Origin: a virus
Length of the DNA stretch: 36,373 nucleotides
IMG/VR virus record: IMGVR_UViG_3300035698_014057
Location: 1-36,373 of that record
Strand: one strand, 5' to 3'
Both the position numbers and the translations under genes were made by a program. Below the pieces are notes generated by a model, which worked only from the letters and a program-made list of their open reading frames with translations, searched no databases and was not told the origin of the DNA. Positions 15,760 through 22,026 of this stretch are shown here, piece by piece. The first letter of the stretch is position 1, and each line of letters begins with the position of its first letter.

Positions 15760-17112
15760 TTATTTTTCCATAATTAAATTTAATCTAGCCAACAAGGCTA
15801 AAAAGATATAAGTTTTTTCTTGAGGAATATTGTATCTATTCATTCTTAGCATAAAAGTAAGGACATTGGTGACACCCATATTCCTATCTATGCAGTCCGA
15901 GAACCTACCAAGCAATGAAGCAGGTAAATTATATACTCCCATCCAATAGACGATTGACCCACTCCCATGAGGCTCCGGAAAATCTTCTACTACAAATTTA
16001 CTGTCCTTAAAAGACTGAGGAATAAATGATGGATACAATCTAATTCCATTTGGTGTTAAAATCTCGCCTTTCTGTTCAATATTATCATAAGCTTTAGTCC
16101 CAGGATATGGCAAGAAGAATTGCCCTAAGCCCCCAACTGTTCCATTTGTAATTACTCTAGGAGACATTTTCTCAGGTTTTTGTCCATATTTATTTAAAAA
16201 TGTTCCCATTATATTTAAACTTTTAATTGTTTCGCCAGGAAAGAAAGTAATACAGAGGAACAGAATCTCAACACTTGAGTCCTTCATAATTTCTTTCAAC
16301 CGTATGTAATCTTCTTCACCTTTCTTGCCCATCATTTTGTTTAAACTGACACTTTCAAGTCCTATTTCGAGCAATCGTACTCCTGCATTTTCAAGAGCTT
16401 CTACTCCGTACTCATCTATGAATGAAAGCACACCCCTCACAGTCCCTTGAATTATACTGTTAAAGTCATAGTCATTAAAAAATTTAAGCACTTCTGAGGC
16501 CCTGTGAATGTCTAAAAACAAATCTTCATCTATAAAGTGAATATTCGTTAAATTATGTATAGCATAGTATTTCACCTGTTCGTGTACTTGCCATAGTTCT
16601 AACTTAGCCATACAGTTCCTGGACCAAACAGGCACAGGACAAAATGTACAAGCATTTTGACAACCAAATGAAGTATAGAAAGGATACAGTTCATCACCAC
16701 AATCCATATCTTTTATATGTCCGTCGCAATCACACATTGCTCTTAGATGGTGGGCTGTTTGTGCTTCATAGTTTACTTGGAAAAACTTCATTCCTTCTTC
16801 TATTTCTTTTGTACTAACATCATAAAAATCATAACCAGCTTCATCAATGATTGGTTTGTAGCCAAAGACATAAATTGGTTTTTTCTTTTCAGGAAGAACT
16901 ACATTTACAAGAAAGCTTACTTGTCCCTCTTGTATTCTGCTTCCGAGAAAGACAAAGTATTCTTCCGCTTCGGGGAGTTCATTTGCTTTTGTAATTGCTT
17001 GATTCTCCACAAGATAATTATTATCATCAGCTCCTAAAAGTAGATAAGGCATATAAGATATACCTGCTCCGACGTAGTTTGCATTAGAAGTTATTATACA
17101 CCGTTTGTACAT
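15760..17112 (-). CDS. Radical SAM enzyme (Elp3/MiaB-type barrel, unassigned reaction)
   Basis: The 450-residue protein has the radical SAM cluster motif at Cys151, Cys155 and Cys158 (FGCQNACTFCPVP). Later barrel motifs are IHFIDEDLFLD, VRLLEIGLESVS, FFPGET (after an ILFLCITF strand) and LPYPGTKAY. The first 140 residues form an N-terminal domain of Rossmann-like strands (YEAQTA, VFLGSRIQEG) in the position of a cobalamin-binding domain, but the D-x-H-x2-G motif for B12 is not evident. Such enzymes install methyl groups or do other radical chemistry. In this cluster it could act on the deazaguanine base or its sugar. Its ATG overlaps the upstream TAA (TAATG) with AAAGGAG before it. Confidence 0.85.
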   Translation of the reverse strand: MYKRCIITSNANYVGAGISYMPYLLLGADDNNYLVENQAITKANELPEAEEYFVFLGSRIQEGQVSFLVNVVLPEKKKPIYVFGYKPIIDEAGYDFYDVSTKEIEEGMKFFQVNYEAQTAHHLRAMCDCDGHIKDMDCGDELYPFYTSFGCQNACTFCPVPVWSRNCMAKLELWQVHEQVKYYAIHNLTNIHFIDEDLFLDIHRASEVLKFFNDYDFNSIIQGTVRGVLSFIDEYGVEALENAGVRLLEIGLESVSLNKMMGKKGEEDYIRLKEIMKDSSVEILFLCITFFPGETIKSLNIMGTFLNKYGQKPEKMSPRVITNGTVGGLGQFFLPYPGTKAYDNIEQKGEILTPNGIRLYPSFIPQSFKDSKFVVEDFPEPHGSGSIVYWMGVYNLPASLLGRFSDCIDRNMGVTNVLTFMLRMNRYNIPQEKTYIFLALLARLNLIMEK

Positions 17113-17471
17113 TATTCAATCTCCTTTAATCCAAATTCATCTGTATTAATTAATTCAGCTTCATTTTCACCATCTTCGGAAACAATCACCCTACAAGCTT
17201 TCATTTGTCTCATTAGAATATCAGCTATTTCCTCACAACTCGTTTCATCTTCACCACGCATATAATTTTTCATTTTATCAAGAGCTTCTTGGAGTTTTCG
17301 CTTCTGCTGAAAAAACTCCAAATCTCTATTATTGTGAGACACCAACCAAGATACCTTTACTTTAAATAAATGTCTATGTCTGTTCCGCAGAAAAGCAACA
17401 TCATTAGGAGCATCCGCCCATTTGTGAAAGCCAACAAACTCGCCACTTATTGTAATGAATCGCTTAATCAT
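17112..17471 (-). CDS. T-fold protein, QueD/6-PTPS-like without catalytic Cys
   Basis: The 119-residue protein resembles QueD in layout: an N-terminal strand ITISGEFVGFHKW with the first His, RNRHRHLFKVKVSWLV with the H-x-H pair, then SCEEIADILMRQMK and VIVSEDGENEAEL near the end, matching the helix and last strands of the family. The zinc ligands are retained, but the Cys a few residues before H-x-H in QueD is missing, and the D-H and H-E catalytic pairs are not seen. It probably binds a pterin or deazaguanine-like compound without the QueD reaction. A real QueD lies at 21073-21477. Its start overlaps the upstream stop (ATGA). Confidence 0.6.
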   Translation of the reverse strand: MIKRFITISGEFVGFHKWADAPNDVAFLRNRHRHLFKVKVSWLVSHNNRDLEFFQQKRKLQEALDKMKNYMRGEDETSCEEIADILMRQMKACRVIVSEDGENEAELINTDEFGLKEIE

Positions 17472-17731
17472 TTCTTTTCCTCTAGAGGCTCAAACATTGC
17501 AGAAGAAAAACTCCATGGCTTACTCGTACCTTCTAGTTTGAAAAATTCAATTACTTTGTTTCTATGAATACCACTTCCTGTATGTTCAGTAACAAAACAA
17601 TTAGTAAGGTTTTTTAAATCCAGTTTCATTCCCTTATTTAAAGTAACCCCGCCATACTCTCTTCCACCTCTCAGATGTTTACGAGGAATTAGTTTTGTTC
17701 CAACAGGGTATTTTTGGTCTTTCTCTTCCAC
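17468..17731 (-). CDS. 87-aa hypothetical protein after FolE
   Basis: The start is a GTG at 17731 preceded by TAGGAGG at seven bases; the TAG of that site is also the FolE stop. The frame is the same as FolE's, so reading through one TAG would fuse the two proteins. The protein begins MEEKDQKYPVGTKLIPRKHL and looks like a small beta-barrel (VGTKLIPR, GGVTLNKGMKLDL), then SKPWSFSSAMFEPLEEKK. I do not recognise it. A base- or nucleotide-binding accessory protein is possible from context only. Confidence 0.65.
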   Translation of the reverse strand: MEEKDQKYPVGTKLIPRKHLRGGREYGGVTLNKGMKLDLKNLTNCFVTEHTGSGIHRNKVIEFFKLEGTSKPWSFSSAMFEPLEEKK

Positions 17732-17740
17732 AACAACCTC

Positions 17741-18289
17741 CTATTTGATTAAACTTAAAAATTCTTGCCGTGCTGTAGCATCCTCTTTAAACACACCCCT
17801 TAAAGAAGAAGTTACCATAATGGAGTTTTGTTTTTTCACTCCTCTTGAGGTCATGCAAAAATGCTGTGCTTGAATTATACAAGCCGCTCCTTTAGCATCA
17901 AGGTATCTCATTATTGCATCTGTTACTTGGATACCTATCCTTTCTTGTATTTGTGCCCGACGTGAGTAAGCTTCCAGTACTCTTGCCAGTTTGCTTATTC
18001 CTACTACTTGTTTATTTGGGATATAGGCAATATGTGCTTTTCCAAAAAAGGGTAACAGATGATGTTCACACGTGGAAAACATTTCAATATCTTTTAGGAC
18101 TACAATTTCATCACAAGCACCATCACTAAAAGTTTTAAAAAGCTTAAATACATCAATTTTGTATCCAGCATAAAGTTCATTCCAAGATTTAACAACTCTT
18201 GCAGGAGTTTCGAGTAATCCTTCTCTTTCTGTATTCTCTCCAATGTATTTGAGTTGCTTTTTTACTGTATCAAGTATTTCCTGATTCAT
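17741..18289 (-). CDS. folE: GTP cyclohydrolase I
   Basis: The 182-residue protein is full-length for FolE. It contains ENTEREGLLETPARVVKSW, MFSTCEHHLLPFFGKAHIAY with zinc ligands near Cys74 and His77, the long helix EAYSRRAQIQERIGIQVTDA, and AQHFCMTSRGVKKQNS with the third zinc Cys at about 145. It converts GTP to dihydroneopterin triphosphate, the first step of both folate and 7-deazaguanine synthesis. With QueD and QueE in this window it points to the latter. The start has AAGGAAG at good spacing. A 14-bp inverted repeat stands just upstream. Confidence 0.95.
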   Translation of the reverse strand: MNQEILDTVKKQLKYIGENTEREGLLETPARVVKSWNELYAGYKIDVFKLFKTFSDGACDEIVVLKDIEMFSTCEHHLLPFFGKAHIAYIPNKQVVGISKLARVLEAYSRRAQIQERIGIQVTDAIMRYLDAKGAACIIQAQHFCMTSRGVKKQNSIMVTSSLRGVFKEDATARQEFLSLIK

Positions 18290-18316
18290 TGTTCTGCTTC
18301 CTTATAAAGTGAGAAA

Positions 18317-18379
18317 GCTCTCCCACTGGCCTTTTAATTGCAAATTGGGGGAGAGTATAGAAGAAGCCAGTGGGAGAGC
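18317..18379 (-). terminator. 14-bp inverted repeat upstream of folE (terminator or attenuator)
   Basis: Perfect arms GCTCTCCCACTGGC and GCCAGTGGGAGAGC (18317-18330 and 18366-18379) flank a 35-base loop. In the minus-strand transcript the stem follows the SAP gene stop and precedes folE, with a weak U-rich run after it. The loop contains a second CTCTCCC that could pair with the same GGGAGAG arm, giving two exclusive structures, as in attenuators. It is reported as a terminator because of position; regulation is inferred. Confidence 0.5.
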
Positions 18380-18389
18380 AAGGTATTAT

Positions 18390-19082
18390 TTAGTTGCTTT
18401 TCTTGGCCCAACATTTGTAGGCTTTGGCACGTTTCTTGCACCATTTCTTGAAAGCTTCGTCCGTATCTTCAATTTTACTTGCAGACACCAAAGCTTCACG
18501 TTCGCCAGCGTAAATTTCAATATACGCTTTGTCCCATTCTTCCGCTGAGGCTTCTTTTGCAAAAAGCTCTTTCGCCACAGAATGTTTGTTAGGACCAGTT
18601 GATTTTGGTGAAGCAGTCTTTTTGACTTTCTTCACTTTGTCAGGAAGAGGAATTTCCAGAGCATTGAATATGGCAATGTCCTTTTTGTCAAAACAAGTAA
18701 GCTCTTTCAAGTCCGCTTCTGAAAGACCAATTCCGAAATGCTCAGGGTCAGTTCCCCCGCCGTTGTTTGCAGGGTCAAGTTCCAATTTCATGTCGGCAAT
18801 CAGTACAGAATCTTCGACCGTGGTGTCAAATTCAGCACTTAATCCGAGTACATCAAAAACTTTCTTTGCAAAAACTTTCAGGGTTTTGGAATCAACTGCA
18901 GGACTTGCAGGAGCTTTTTCTGCTTTTGGTTCAGCAGTCGCTTCTTCCTTTGGAGCTTTAGCTTTCGCTTTAGTTCCACCACTTTTTTCAGCAATCAGCT
19001 TTTCCAAAACTTCGGCTTTCTTCCCAACGGGGTTGATTCCAAGTTCTTTTGCTTCTGCTCTTAATTCTTTGTACGAGGCCAT
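18390..19082 (-). CDS. SAP-domain DNA-binding protein
   Basis: The 230-residue protein begins with a SAP-like helix-turn-helix, MASYKELRAEAKELGINPVG followed by KKAEVLEKLIAEK (residues 1-33). An Ala/Lys/Glu-rich linker follows. A middle part contains LKELTCFDKKDIAIFNALEI, and a basic linker KVKKVKKTASPKS and a C-terminal helical part with KKWCKKRAKAYKCWAKKSN complete it. SAP domains bind DNA, so a DNA-associated role in replication or modification is likely. It is the first gene after the promoter at 19143 and has AAGGAG at good spacing. The rest of the protein is not assigned. Confidence 0.7.
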   Translation of the reverse strand: MASYKELRAEAKELGINPVGKKAEVLEKLIAEKSGGTKAKAKAPKEEATAEPKAEKAPASPAVDSKTLKVFAKKVFDVLGLSAEFDTTVEDSVLIADMKLELDPANNGGGTDPEHFGIGLSEADLKELTCFDKKDIAIFNALEIPLPDKVKKVKKTASPKSTGPNKHSVAKELFAKEASAEEWDKAYIEIYAGEREALVSASKIEDTDEAFKKWCKKRAKAYKCWAKKSN

Positions 19083-19142
19083 TTGTCTGTCTCCTTGTTT
19101 GGGGTTTTTACATTTTTCTTGTTCTCGTAACTTCTATACTGT

Positions 19143-19171
19143 ATCATAGAGACGGAGTAAGCTAATTCCCG
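19143..19171 (-). promoter_or_regulatory. Promoter for the SAP-folE-dpdA-replisome operon
   Basis: On the minus strand TATGAT (19143-19148) follows a 17-bp spacer TTAGCTTACTCCGTCTC that closely matches the spacers of the promoters at 22987 and 31833. The -35 (19166-19171) is poor. The spacer match, not the -35, is the main support. Start of transcription would be near 19136, about 55 bases before the SAP start codon. The rest of the 118-base gap shows nothing else. Confidence 0.5.
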
Positions 19172-19200
19172 TCATTTCTGAAAACTATTTAATATTATAT

Positions 19201-20502
19201 TTATTTAGCTCTTTCATTTCCCCATAACATAACATGCAATCTTGGAAGTATTCTTACTCCATTTAAAGGGAATGTGTGGTCCTTCGATATTTTGTCTACT
19301 AATTCTTTGTAGTTGCTTTTATGACTAGTACTGTCTGGTTCGTTATCATCCATAGGAGTAACGATAAAGGAACAATGAACACCTTTGCTCTGAAAGAATT
19401 GTATTTGGTTTTTAGCTACATTATAACTAAAATCATCTTTCACAAGGAACTTTATTTCATCTTGTGGTCGAATTAAATCTAATGGAATAATGAACGGTAT
19501 CTTTTCTCTTGGGTCTTTAAAGTCTAAAGAATTTATAGAGGAGTTGGTTAATATGTGTTTTGTTTTTTCAGAATATATACCACCACTCAACTGTATGGTT
19601 ATGTTTGAATCATATCTGCTTTTAAGATAAGCCATAAGATATTTTATTCTTGATGGGTACCAATCTGGCGACCCTCCAGTTATTTCTATATGTTTTGTGT
19701 ATTTGATTTCCTCTATAACATTAGGGAAAGAAACGGCTGATTTGCTGGTTTTCTCTTGTTTGCATCCTTGGCTGTAAGAACTATCACAATAAGAACAATG
19801 AAATGGGCACCCTTTTATACGGACAAATGTTTTCCATTGTCCAGAGCTTATTCCCTCTCCTTCAATACTTTCAAAAATATCACTTATAGGTAAAGTCTTT
19901 GAACCATAAAGTTTATCCGTTTTAGTGTATTGGTCAGTAGCTCTTTGTTTCTTAAAGTGGTGTAGGCTATATAAACTCATCTTGTAACAGCAGATGTAAA
20001 TAGAATTTGCTGTGCATGTATGGCTCTTGTACGTTCTATCTATCCCAACATTTGTGAATTTATATTTTGGTTCTTCTGTAACCCACCCACCTATATTCAT
20101 TTTATCTAAATACTTCTTAATAAAAAGATGGAATGTTATATCATTATTTACAAAGAATATTGTGGCGTTTCCAGTAGCTTTTTCTATATCAATATTGCCA
20201 TCGCTGTCAATAAGACCAGCAAATACATTCCAAAATTCTGTATCTGTTAAATTCAATTCTAATACCTTCTTTTTCCATTTGTGAAATAAAGTAACAATCT
20301 CCATGCCTTCGTAAAAAAGAGTAGTGTGGGAGCTATCGGTGTGGTTGTATCTCAATTCCAGTCTTGTCGCTATTTCCTCTATCTCCTCTTTTTCCGTAGT
20401 GTTCCTGCTTATCTGTAAGCTGTTCCCTGTCTTAGCCCCGTCTCCTAGCCAACGACCAAACACATAATAAAGAAAAGGATTTATATTTTTTTCATCTATC
20501 AT
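19201..20502 (-). CDS. queE: LAGLIDADG homing-endonuclease domain fused to QueE radical SAM enzyme
   Basis: One open frame of 433 residues. Residues 1-200 look like a LAGLIDADG endonuclease with the two motif helices YYVFGRWLGDGA (13-23) and WNVFAGLIDSDGNIDI (91-106). From about 203 a complete QueE follows: LPISDIFESIEGEGISSGQW, the radical SAM cluster GCPFHCSYCD (Cys232, 236, 239), EITGGSPDW, and the family-type end LPRLHVMLWGNERAK. QueE makes 7-carboxy-7-deazaguanine from the QueD product. No internal start with a ribosome site precedes the QueE part. It might be a fused or intein-derived homing domain. The start has AAGGAGG and overlaps the upstream TGA (ATGA). Confidence 0.85.
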   Translation of the reverse strand: MIDEKNINPFLYYVFGRWLGDGAKTGNSLQISRNTTEKEEIEEIATRLELRYNHTDSSHTTLFYEGMEIVTLFHKWKKKVLELNLTDTEFWNVFAGLIDSDGNIDIEKATGNATIFFVNNDITFHLFIKKYLDKMNIGGWVTEEPKYKFTNVGIDRTYKSHTCTANSIYICCYKMSLYSLHHFKKQRATDQYTKTDKLYGSKTLPISDIFESIEGEGISSGQWKTFVRIKGCPFHCSYCDSSYSQGCKQEKTSKSAVSFPNVIEEIKYTKHIEITGGSPDWYPSRIKYLMAYLKSRYDSNITIQLSGGIYSEKTKHILTNSSINSLDFKDPREKIPFIIPLDLIRPQDEIKFLVKDDFSYNVAKNQIQFFQSKGVHCSFIVTPMDDNEPDSTSHKSNYKELVDKISKDHTFPLNGVRILPRLHVMLWGNERAK

Positions 20503-20636
20503 AGTTCCTCCTTAAACATTCTATCCTGGCATTTTTGGCACATACCAGATATTTCAAATTCTCTTTTATTTAGCTCATCTTTAAACTTGATAGCTTTTCC
20601 ATTACATACAGAACAAACCTTCTTTTTCTTTGACAT
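20499..20636 (-). CDS. 45-aa zinc-binding small protein
   Basis: The frame starts at an ATG with AAGGAAGGAAG just upstream and ends TGA overlapping the QueE-fusion ATG. It encodes MSKKKKVCSVCNGKAIKFKD followed by a short stretch and CQKC near the C-terminus, so two Cys pairs can bind one zinc. Its size and layout are typical of small phage zinc ribbons. Its start overlaps the end of the 78-aa gene by 35 bases. Function unknown. Confidence 0.65.
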   Translation of the reverse strand: MSKKKKVCSVCNGKAIKFKDELNKREFEISGMCQKCQDRMFKEEL

Positions 20637-20838
20637 TCTTCCTTCCTTTTTTACGAAGGCATCCACAACTTTTAGTATGCCCTCTGGTTAAATTATCACG
20701 GGCAACTTGAACTATTTTGCCACATTCACATTCACACGTCCAATGAGAAGTACGCCTAGTATCTACCCAACATCTCTCAATGACCAGTAACCTACCAAAC
20801 TTCTCTTTTGCTAGATTCCATTTGTGTTCTCTTTTCAT
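20602..20838 (-). CDS. AP2/HNH-associated zinc-finger-like phage protein
   Basis: The 78-residue protein carries FGRLLVIERCWVDTRRTSHW, CECECGKIVQVARDNLTRGH and TKSCGCLRKKGRK. This FGRLxV...W.C.C.CG...V....L..G.TKSCGC pattern is common in phage proteins, often next to an HNH or AP2 domain; only the zinc part is present here. Such proteins are associated with homing-type elements but are also found alone. It lies just after tRNA-Ala and before the LAGLIDADG-QueE fusion, so two mobile-element-like parts are near each other. Confidence 0.7.
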   Translation of the reverse strand: MKREHKWNLAKEKFGRLLVIERCWVDTRRTSHWTCECECGKIVQVARDNLTRGHTKSCGCLRKKGRKNVKEKEGLFCM

Positions 20839-20872
20839 TTGACAAGACCTTGGTTTTCCTTTATTTTAAAAA

Positions 20873-20949
20873 TGGTGGAGCCACTGAGATTCGAACCCAG
20901 GACATCCTGCTTGCAGGGCAGGTGCTCTATCCAACTGAGCTATGACCCC
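20873..20949 (-). tRNA. tRNA-Ala (anticodon UGC)
   Basis: The minus strand folds as a full cloverleaf of 77 nt. Acceptor arm GGGGTCA/TGGCTCC has the G3-U70 pair that marks alanine tRNAs. The D-arm is AGCTCAGTTGGATAGAGC. The anticodon stem CCTGC/GCAGG has loop CCTGCAA giving TGC. The T-arm carries GGTTCGAATCC. The CCA end is encoded. It is located between QueD and the zinc-finger genes in the same direction. It is the only tRNA I find in the window. Confidence 0.96.
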
Positions 20950-20963
20950 ATTTAAAATTAAAA

Positions 20964-21061
20964 TAGTTTGGTTGCCAGCATTTAGGAGTTTGCATGGTGT
21001 CCCTGTCGCAGATGCCGAATACCTATCCCATGATTATTATTGCGACATCACAACCAAACTA
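20964..21061 (-). ncRNA. Compact structured RNA between QueD and tRNA-Ala
   Basis: An 11-bp perfect outer stem (20964-20974 with 21051-21061) encloses a 7-bp hairpin TGTCGCA/TGCGACA (21004-21010 with 21041-21047) with a 30-nt loop. A second hairpin CCA(T)GCA...TGCTGG lies between that and the outer stem, giving a three-way junction. A CATGG in the first loop can instead pair with CCATG beyond the stem as a pseudoknot. On the minus strand it follows the QueD stop by about 11 nt and is followed by TTTTAATTTT. I do not recognise a known class; it may also act as a terminator or processing signal. Confidence 0.55.
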
Positions 21062-21072
21062 AAATTTATTTA

Positions 21073-21477
21073 TTATTCTGAATACTCCGCCCATCCTGTC
21101 GCTGTTTCATGTATGCGAATGATAAGCTTTTGCATTGATGGAACTAAGTTTATCCGTTCTATCGTTTTCTTTATTTCTTGATACAAATCCTTTGCCATAT
21201 TTTCTGCGGTAGGATTATAATCCACCCTGATACAAGTAAGCTTTATTTTATCCTCTGCGTGTAAAACTGTTTCGTGGTCAAATACTCCTATATGATATCC
21301 TATTTTCTCTTTTAGCAATTTAAAATCAACTACCATACCATCAGCATTAAGCTCTGTAGCAGAAATAAAAACCTCAACCAAGTACCGATGCCCATGTAAA
21401 TTCTGACAGGGCTTTGTATAACTGCTCATCAATCTGTGAGCTCCTTCAAATTTAAAAGTTTTCCGTATGGTATACAT
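21073..21477 (-). CDS. queD: 6-carboxy-5,6,7,8-tetrahydropterin synthase QueD
   Basis: The start is ATG at 21477, overlapping the upstream TAA (TAATG) with GGAG eight bases before, giving 134 residues. It shows the full QueD site: FEGAHRLM (first zinc His), TKPCQNLHGHRYLVEV (catalytic Cys and H-x-H), GMVVDFKLLK, GVFDHETVLH (D-H pair), NPTAENMAKDLY and RIHETATGWAEY (Glu near the end). The substrate is dihydroneopterin triphosphate from FolE; the product goes to QueE. It belongs to the 7-deazaguanine pathway although it is about 3.6 kb from folE. Confidence 0.93.
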   Translation of the reverse strand: MYTIRKTFKFEGAHRLMSSYTKPCQNLHGHRYLVEVFISATELNADGMVVDFKLLKEKIGYHIGVFDHETVLHAEDKIKLTCIRVDYNPTAENMAKDLYQEIKKTIERINLVPSMQKLIIRIHETATGWAEYSE

Positions 21478-21827
21478 TATTTTATCTCCGTTATTGTTAC
21501 GCTGTTTACTAAAGAACAAATACGAACTCCTGTTCCTTTCTTCTTTCTTTTGTATAATAGAACAGGCTCAAGTTTAAATTCATGGACTTCCTTTATTCTC
21601 TCGGGCAGTTCTGCAAAGCTGATGTATACTTCTTGCAATCCAGGAACAGCAAAACCTATTATCTTATCTGGAAAGTCTTTTTGTAGAGGCTTCTCTTTGC
21701 TTACATGTCCTTCTGCATCACAATAGTAAGGATAAGGCAAAGCCCCAGGAACAGATATAAGACCTTTAGAGGTTTTTACAATCCTGTTTTTTTGTTCTGC
21801 TGGTTGAATTTTGTATTTAATCTCCAT
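21477..21827 (-). CDS. 116-aa hypothetical protein upstream of QueD
   Basis: The ATG at 21827 has GGAG at seven bases and is chosen over the longer frame. The protein begins MEIKYKIQPAEQKNRIVKTS and contains KGLISVPGALPYPYYCDAEG and LEPVLLYKRKKKGTGVRICS. It looks like a small beta-rich domain with basic loops. I do not recognise it. It is coupled to QueD by TAATG and to the gene above by an 11-base overlap. Confidence 0.65.
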   Translation of the reverse strand: MEIKYKIQPAEQKNRIVKTSKGLISVPGALPYPYYCDAEGHVSKEKPLQKDFPDKIIGFAVPGLQEVYISFAELPERIKEVHEFKLEPVLLYKRKKKGTGVRICSLVNSVTITEIK

Positions 21828-22026
21828 CTTCTTTCTCCGTATGTCTTTCGCTAAATGAATCCATCCAATAGCCAACTACTGCTGAAACTTCCTTTTTGTC
21901 TAGTTCTGGAAATTCCTTCCGCACATAACTACCTGCACCAAACATATTACATAGTCCTGATTCTCGAAGTTCATCTAAAAACTCTAAATGCTCTTCCGTT
22001 ACAACTGTTGGTCTTTCAATAGCCAT
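21817..22026 (-). CDS. 69-aa conserved-type phage hypothetical protein
   Basis: The sequence begins MAIERPTVVTEEHLEFLDEL and continues RESGLCNMFGAGSYVRKEFP, then ELDKKEVSAVVGYWMDSFSE. This HLEFLDELRESG...NMFGA pattern is one I recall from many phage genomes, without known function. It is all-helical and acidic, perhaps a small regulator. The ATG overlaps the DUF932 stop (TAATG). Confidence 0.7.
   Translation of the reverse strand: MAIERPTVVTEEHLEFLDELRESGLCNMFGAGSYVRKEFPELDKKEVSAVVGYWMDSFSERHTEKEDGD

Noticed and set aside
18317-18379. Miniature inverted-repeat transposable element
   Set aside because: Too short, no target duplication seen, and a second copy is not present in the window.
18529-19149. 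206-codon plus-strand frame opposite the SAP gene
   Set aside because: Antisense of a Lys/Ala-rich gene gives a long Phe/Ser frame; no promoter or ribosome site.
20964-21061. A second, degenerate tRNA or hammerhead ribozyme
   Set aside because: No T-arm consensus and an 11-bp closing stem do not fit tRNA; CTGANGA and GAAA core elements of hammerheads are missing.
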